55,361 nt of DNA from Paludibacteraceae bacterium (GTDB lineage Bacteria; Bacteroidota; Bacteroidia; Bacteroidales; Paludibacteraceae), in assembly GCA_024401645.1 (NCBI GenBank), contig JAKSKR010000018.1, forward strand, positions 1 to 55,361. Reading direction: 5' to 3'. The translations under genes and the position numbers were made by a program. The notes below the pieces were generated by a model. The model had not been told where the DNA came from and ran no database searches. It saw only the letters and a program-made list of their open reading frames with translations. Positions within the stretch are counted from its first letter, which is position 1. Each line of letters opens with the position of its first letter. Of this stretch, positions 51,622-55,361 are shown in pieces.

Positions 51622-51629
51622 TATATTTG
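51622..51629 (+). promoter_or_regulatory. -7 box of the nitronate monooxygenase-like gene
   Basis: TATATTTG, 24 bases before the ATG at 51653. It shows the ATG-less upstream frame from 51608 is not the start. Confidence 0.55.
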
Positions 51630-51652
51630 CACTAATAATTATTTTACTGAAA

Positions 51653-52726
51653 ATGAATGAAGTTAAGATAGGAAACCTAACGCTAGGTGTTCCGGTAATT
51701 CAAGGTGGTATGGGCGTCGGCATTTCGCTCTCGGGCTTGGCATCGGCAGTTGCAAACGAGGGTGGTGTTGGCGTTATTTCGTGTGCAGGTTTGGGACTTA
51801 TTTATCACAAGCTCAACCCCGATTATCTAAAGGCGTGTGTGCTTGGCCTTAAGGAAGAATTAAGGCTTGCACGCGAAAAGTCGAAGGGTATTATTGGTGT
51901 TAACGTCATGGTTGCTCTCAGCAATTATGCCGAAATGGTGAAGACGTCTATTCAAGAAAAGGCCGACATCGTTTTCTCTGGAGCTGGACTTCCGCTCGAC
52001 TTGCCTTCTTACCTTACCCCTGGCTCAACCACCAAGTTGGTTCCAATTGTATCTTCTGCCCGTGCCGCAAAAATTATTTGCGATAAGTGGAAGCAACTTT
52101 ACAACTATTTGCCCGATGCTATCGTTGTTGAAGGCCCTAAAGCCGGAGGGCACCTTGGCTACAAACCTGACCAGATTTTCGACGAGAACTTCAAACTGGA
52201 AAAGACTGTGCCCGAAGTTGTGGAAATTGCACAGACTTACAAAGATGAAAAGGTAATTCCAGTTTTTGCTGGTGGTGGCATCTACGATGGCGCCGATGCA
52301 GCAAAGATTATGGAATTGGGTGCCAGCGGTGTGCAGATGGGTACACGTTTTGTTACTACCAACGAATGCGATGCCGACATCGCTTTCAAACAGAGCTACA
52401 TCAATGCCGAGGAAAAGGATATCTCCATCATTCAGAGCCCGGTGGGCATGCCTGGCCGTGCAATTGCTAATGGATTCATTGAAAAGGTTCGCAATGGAGA
52501 GAAGCATCCTAAACGTTGTGCCGTGCACTGCATTAAGACTTGCAAGGGCGAATCGTCGCCTTACTGCATCGTTATGGCTTTGTTTAACGCGTTTAAGGGT
52601 AAGCTCGATAACGGATATGCATTCTGCGGTTCTAATGCGTTCCGTGCAAAGAAGATAGAATCGGTTCGCGAGGTCTTCTCAAACTTCAAGTCTGAATTCG
52701 AGAAAGCTTGGAAAGCAAAGAAATAA
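51653..52726 (+). CDS. Nitronate monooxygenase-like FMN protein
   Basis: 357 residues from the ATG at 51653. Flavin barrel motifs: VIQGGMGVGISLSGLASAVA near 14-33, EGPKAGGHLG with the catalytic His near 165-174, VFAGGGIYDGADAAKIMELG and VQMGTRFVTTNEC. The C-terminal stretch has a Cys cluster (RCAVHCIKTCKGESSPYC) beyond the plain family core, possibly a metal site. FabK-type enoyl-ACP reductase is a close relative and cannot be excluded. A MITE-like element begins five bases after the stop. Confidence 0.85.
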   Translation: MNEVKIGNLTLGVPVIQGGMGVGISLSGLASAVANEGGVGVISCAGLGLIYHKLNPDYLKACVLGLKEELRLAREKSKGIIGVNVMVALSNYAEMVKTSIQEKADIVFSGAGLPLDLPSYLTPGSTTKLVPIVSSARAAKIICDKWKQLYNYLPDAIVVEGPKAGGHLGYKPDQIFDENFKLEKTVPEVVEIAQTYKDEKVIPVFAGGGIYDGADAAKIMELGASGVQMGTRFVTTNECDADIAFKQSYINAEEKDISIIQSPVGMPGRAIANGFIEKVRNGEKHPKRCAVHCIKTCKGESSPYCIVMALFNAFKGKLDNGYAFCGSNAFRAKKIESVREVFSNFKSEFEKAWKAKK

Positions 52727-52731
52727 ATTAT

Positions 52732-52903
52732 TAAGAAGCTGTTTAAATTTTTTTATTGGCTAATTTTATGATAGGCTATTTTGAACGGTCTTGAAACGAG
52801 CAATGGAAACTCCATTGTGACTGAAAAAGCAATCAAAATAGACAAAAAGATTGATAGAGGGCCCAATAAGAATTCTTTCGTAAAATTTTTAAACAGCTTC
52901 TTA
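52732..52903. mobile_element. MITE-like element, complete copy C
   Basis: 172 bases with perfect 16-bp terminal inverted repeats (TAAGAAGCTGTTTAAA and its complement), continuing imperfectly inward. No coding frame. The right 60 bases recur at 13705-13767 and 48170-48230, so it is a dispersed family whose mover is elsewhere. Target duplication cannot be fixed from the flanks, which are AT-rich. Confidence 0.8.
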
Positions 52904-52923
52904 TAAAAATCGTACTCTTTTAT

Positions 52924-52962
52924 GGGTGAATCGTAATTATGCGTTGCGATTCACCCTTTTTT
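52924..52962 (+). terminator. Intrinsic terminator
   Basis: Stem GGGTGAATCG (52924-52933) / CGATTCACCC (52947-52956) followed by TTTTTTG. Read-through terminator of the nitronate monooxygenase-like gene, now separated from it by the MITE. Confidence 0.88.
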
Positions 52963-53007
52963 GTTTTTGAGACTGTTCGGAACTCAAACTCACCATGAAT
53001 TTTGGTA

Positions 53008-53068
53008 TAAAGGACAAAATTTAGGATATTGGGAGAGTATTGTCGAGTAAAGGACAAAATTTAGGATA
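53008..53068 (+). promoter_or_regulatory. Paired 21-bp direct repeats upstream of a promoter
   Basis: The same 21 bases (TAAAGGACAAAATTTAGGAT plus A) occur at 53008-53028 and 53048-53068, 40 bases apart, so on the same face of the helix. They lie about 20 and 60 bases upstream of the TATATTTG box, as expected for activator sites. Confidence 0.7.
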
Positions 53069-53086
53069 GAAAAATGAGGACTATCT

Positions 53087-53094
53087 TATATTTG
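53087..53094 (+). promoter_or_regulatory. -7 box of the possible small RNA
   Basis: TATATTTG fits TAnnTTTG; a transcript would start near 53101. Confidence 0.55.
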
Positions 53095-53099
53095 CAGCA

Positions 53100-53213
53100 T
53101 CAAGTGAAACGGAGAAGGGCTCTGCTGGGGAGCAACCCTTTGAGGGATAACTTGTGTGATAAAAAAGTAAAACAGAGGCATGGGGTCGCTAACACCTCAT
53201 GCCTTACTTTTTA
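53100..53213 (+). ncRNA. Possible small RNA of about 113 bases
   Basis: From the promoter at 53087 to the terminator ending near 53213 there is no ATG gene. The 5' half folds as AAGGG-CTC ... GAGC-AACCCTT; the 3' half is a 10-bp terminator stem GGCATGGGGT (53177-53186) / ACCTCATGCC (53194-53203) with a T-run. A GTG-start frame of 36 codons (53104-53214) spans the same bases, so a short peptide cannot be excluded. I know no named RNA family that fits. Confidence 0.45.
53177..53212. terminator. Bidirectional terminator between the small RNA and the transposase remnant
   Basis: Stem GGCATGGGGT / ACCTCATGCC with outer pairing AAAAAGTAA / TTACTTTTT. T-runs on both sides serve both strands. Confidence 0.8.
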
Positions 53214-53557
53214 GCACAAAATGCCTCGAAAAACCCATCTATGAGTTTGGTTTTGGAGTCTTCGTTAATGCCATTATGATTCCTTAGACACGACTTTAGA
53301 TGTGAAAATAAGCCTTCCAGCTTATTCGAAGAGTTGGGCATTCCTTTGTTTTCCGGTTCTTGGTAAGTGAATAGCCAGGGGGTATTCCTTTTCAAACTGA
53401 AGTAAGCACTTCTCAGACGTTTATGGGTATAGAAACTCTTGCCTGTTTGTGGTGTTGTTCTTTCGTTAATAATGTCTAGTCCTAGAATAGCGTTACAAAA
53501 TAAAAAGTAACGATATTCTAGGACTAGACATTTGCATACGAAAAGAGGGCATATCAT
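53204..53557 (-). pseudogene. Transposase C-terminal remnant (IS256-like variant Zn-binding type)
   Basis: 117 codons remain. NKLEGLFSHLKSCLRNHNG near 78-96 and the ending IDGFFEAFCAKK match the C-terminus of such transposases; TTPQTGKSFYTHKRLRSAYF precedes. The N-terminal two thirds are missing. The frame's first 30 residues are unlike a transposase and lie in the palindrome at 53471-53532, so the break is there. Confidence 0.7.
53471..53532. repeat. Large palindrome at the transposase break
   Basis: 19-bp perfect arms at 53471-53489 and 53514-53532 around a 24-base centre that can itself pair (GTTAC/GTAAC). It marks the point where transposase homology ends. Confidence 0.85.
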
Positions 53558-54138
53558 TTTGATACACCCTCTTTTTTGTTAATTACTGGGGTAATCCAAT
53601 AACTTAACTACCACCTTTTGCATTTTTGATTGCAATGTAAATCAAGAATGCGATAAATCCAATTGAAAACATAAGCTTATGTATTGATGTTTGAATAGCC
53701 AAATGTAATCAATTCATGTCTGTTACTATCTTATATGGGAAATAAAACAATCTAATAATCAATAAACTGTGTGCAATATGTAATATAATACAAAATATAT
53801 GCATTAATATTCGAGAGTAGGGTAGAGAACGAGGGGGCCGATGGGGAGATGGGTGCGCAACTTATTGTGAATTAGTTTATTAAGTAATGTTTTAATGGTA
53901 TCTTTGTGTATTGATAAATCACTAATAGTTACGCAGTTATGATACAATTTATACAAGAATTTTCTATTGAAATCAAAGTTTGCCGGGTTGCAAAAAAATG
54001 ATTATCTTGTAGCGTCCCTATAGCATGAAACTTACTCAATTAGATGGTTCTATAATATGTCAGACCGGTGTTCTCTAAAATAGGATGGCACAGTTTTTGT
54101 ACTTATCTTAATGCTTTATTGAAAAGATTCGTTTACAA
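53558..54138. other. Degenerate gap before the DUF2157 operon
   Basis: AT-rich with no full gene. It holds a 22-codon leftward frame (53604-53672) coding one hydrophobic helix with a basic end (IAIKNAKGGS), and a TATCTTTG box at 53899-53906 followed by a 20-codon frame from ATG 53939 to TGA 54001 that looks like a truncated gene start. Both could be chance. Confidence 0.5.
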
Positions 54139-55044
54139 ATGATAAATTTTATTGACGATAATCCATTCTCGCAAATGAAGCTGGGGGAAGCACCTTCGGC
54201 TAGGACGTGGATGCGATTCTTGCAAACCACCCTTTTGGTGTTGGGCGTCGGATTCCTACTTTCGGGCATTATTTCTTTCTTTGCCTACAATTGGGACGAT
54301 ATGCACCATTTTGTGAAAATGGGAATAGTTGCCGCTCTTCTACTCGCAGCCTTTGGCCTTTCGTTTGCTGTAGGGCACAACCAGTTCGTTCGCCAAGTCT
54401 GCATAACGGCTATGTGTGTGCTGGTGGGTGTCTTTCTCGCCTTGGTCGGCCAAATATACCAAACCGGGGCCGATTCTTACTCCCTTTTCCTCTGTTGGGG
54501 CATTTGCATTGTAGCTTGGGTGTTTATTGCCAATTTTCCTCCGTTGTGGCTAATATTTGCTGTCATAAGTTTGTTGACTTCAATATTGGCATGTAAGCAA
54601 TTTGGCTTGCCTTTCCATAGTCAGTACATGATCAATGCAATGGTTTGTTTGTCCTTTATTTATGCATTCTGGCTGTTGCCAAAGGCAGTAAAGTCAATGC
54701 CAATGCCTAAGTGGTTTATGGTTGTCCTCTTTATCTTATTGGGTGGAATATGTATTGTTTTCGACGTTTTAACTGCCTTCAAGGATCTCTATATTGGGGC
54801 TTTGGTCATTACGGCCTTGGCGTGTGCTACTTGTCTCATTTATGGAGAAAGCAAGAATAACATTTCTATATTTGCTTTGGGGTTCCTGTTGTTGTTGTTT
54901 GAACTGGACACTATTTTGGTGTCGGTTACATTTCGCCACGACAATTTTTTTGCCACTCTATTGCAAACGGCATTAATTTCTCTTGCTAGCCTTTTCGCTA
55001 TTTGCATGGTCGTCGTGCACAAGAAAAATAAAAATAAGAAATAA
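54139..55044 (+). CDS. DUF2157 membrane protein
   Basis: 301 residues, about eight membrane helices. FAYNWDDMHHFVKMGIVAAL near 48-67 and ALVGQIYQTGADSYSLFLCW near 101-120 are the DUF2157 signature. Such proteins usually sit with DUF4401 and GDYXXLXY proteins. Function unknown. Confidence 0.85.
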   Translation: MINFIDDNPFSQMKLGEAPSARTWMRFLQTTLLVLGVGFLLSGIISFFAYNWDDMHHFVKMGIVAALLLAAFGLSFAVGHNQFVRQVCITAMCVLVGVFLALVGQIYQTGADSYSLFLCWGICIVAWVFIANFPPLWLIFAVISLLTSILACKQFGLPFHSQYMINAMVCLSFIYAFWLLPKAVKSMPMPKWFMVVLFILLGGICIVFDVLTAFKDLYIGALVITALACATCLIYGESKNNISIFALGFLLLLFELDTILVSVTFRHDNFFATLLQTALISLASLFAICMVVVHKKNKNKK

Positions 55045-55061
55045 CAGAACTGTTAATTGCT

Positions 55062-55346
55062 ATGGGTAATAACGAAACAAACATACAGTTATCGCTTGGT
55101 TCAAGGGCTTTGTTAACTCTTGCGGGGTGCCTGGTATCTTCTCTCATCTCATCTTTTCTTCTATTTGTATTTTCTTCTTCCAGTTGGAAATGGTGTTTGG
55201 TGCTAGGTTGTATTTCACTAGGTGTGTGTCTTCTTACATCTAGGGTGAAGTCTGAATCCCTTCAGTATGGCGTTAGTTATCCGGCATTTCTAACATGTCT
55301 TATTCTAGATGGCACTGAAAAAGCCAACCCTTTTCGGCAAGGATGA
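55062..55346 (+). CDS. Small membrane protein, second gene of the DUF2157 operon
   Basis: 94 residues with two or three hydrophobic helices (about 18-40, 44-60, 72-86). It starts 17 bases after DUF2157. The C-terminal part overlaps a better-looking frame that starts at 55309, so the true end is uncertain. No family recognised. Confidence 0.5.
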   Translation: MGNNETNIQLSLGSRALLTLAGCLVSSLISSFLLFVFSSSSWKWCLVLGCISLGVCLLTSRVKSESLQYGVSYPAFLTCLILDGTEKANPFRQG

Positions 55347-55361
55347 AAAAATGAAGGGATT
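55309..55361 (+). CDS. Start of a further gene, cut by the window edge
   Basis: ATG at 55309 opens MALKKPTLFGKDEKMKG, coding-like in composition, and runs off the right edge. It overlaps the 55062 gene by 38 bases in another frame. Too short to name. Confidence 0.45.
   Translation, partial: MALKKPTLFGKDEKMKG

Overview
The window reads as a chromosome segment from a Bacteroidales bacterium (phylum Bacteroidota, Prevotella/Bacteroides-like). The signs are Bacteroidota-type promoters (TAnnTTTG at -7) before many genes, scarce Shine-Dalgarno sequences, secreted proteins with type IX secretion (T9SS)-like C-terminal tails, BspA-type leucine-rich repeats, a GldF-like permease, many small outer-membrane beta-barrels and lipoproteins, and a family 9 cellulase. 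No rRNA, CRISPR array, phage or plasmid module was seen. Two tRNAs are present: Arg-CCU and Gln-CUG.

Layout. 1-6.6 kb: inverted-repeat hairpins at the edge, then an RDD membrane protein divergent from a SpoIIM / DUF4129 / DUF4350 / MoxR ATPase / DUF58 operon. 6.6-12.8 kb: a leftward recR operon (HsdR_N-like protein, membrane-anchored coiled-coil protein, RecR, membrane protein), a beta-barrel gene, and holA. A T9SS-type secreted protein gene lies just upstream of holA, flanked by a 59-bp direct repeat that duplicates the holA promoter and first codons. 12.9-23.6 kb: a DUF4476 gene with a possible sigma-54 promoter, then a leftward periplasmic iron / cytochrome c cluster (porin, imelysin, di-heme DUF1111 protein, second porin, mono-heme lipoprotein, Rid-family protein, CcsBA-type haem ligase). 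24.2-30.1 kb: a HAD hydrolase, then an AT-rich island with two DUF262 (GmrSD-like) genes six bases apart, the best candidate defence system here; after it a small membrane protein gene cut by an in-frame TGA. 30.3-37 kb: ABC exporter plus NTP_transf_5 nucleotidyltransferase, a PNPOx-like lipoprotein, a radical SAM/SPASM protein, and beta-barrel genes, two of them a tandem paralogous pair behind a sigma-54-like promoter. 37.2-42.2 kb: a Rpn/PD-(D/E)XK protein with a repetitive tail, then two secreted proteins (GLUG-type and BspA-type) that share one C-terminal module and sandwich a previously easy-to-miss 51-residue acidic peptide gene. 42.3-48 kb: tRNA-Arg, a leftward lpxH / sufT-like / cardiolipin synthase operon, a leftward gldF-like / phosphopantetheinyl transferase / ATP-grasp-like run, and tRNA-Gln. 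48-52.7 kb: a membrane protein, a beta-barrel with a consensus sigma-54 promoter, a GH9 cellulase and a nitronate monooxygenase-like protein. 52.7 kb to the end: a 172-bp MITE-like element, a possible small RNA behind paired direct repeats, a transposase remnant ending in a large palindrome, decayed DNA, and a DUF2157 membrane protein operon running off the edge.

Together this is mostly core chromosome (DNA repair and replication, lipid A and phospholipid synthesis, Fe-S assembly, cell-envelope upkeep) with accessory insertions at about 10-11.7, 25-30, 37-41.6 and 52.7-54.1 kb. All function names come from reading protein motifs by eye; no database search was run.
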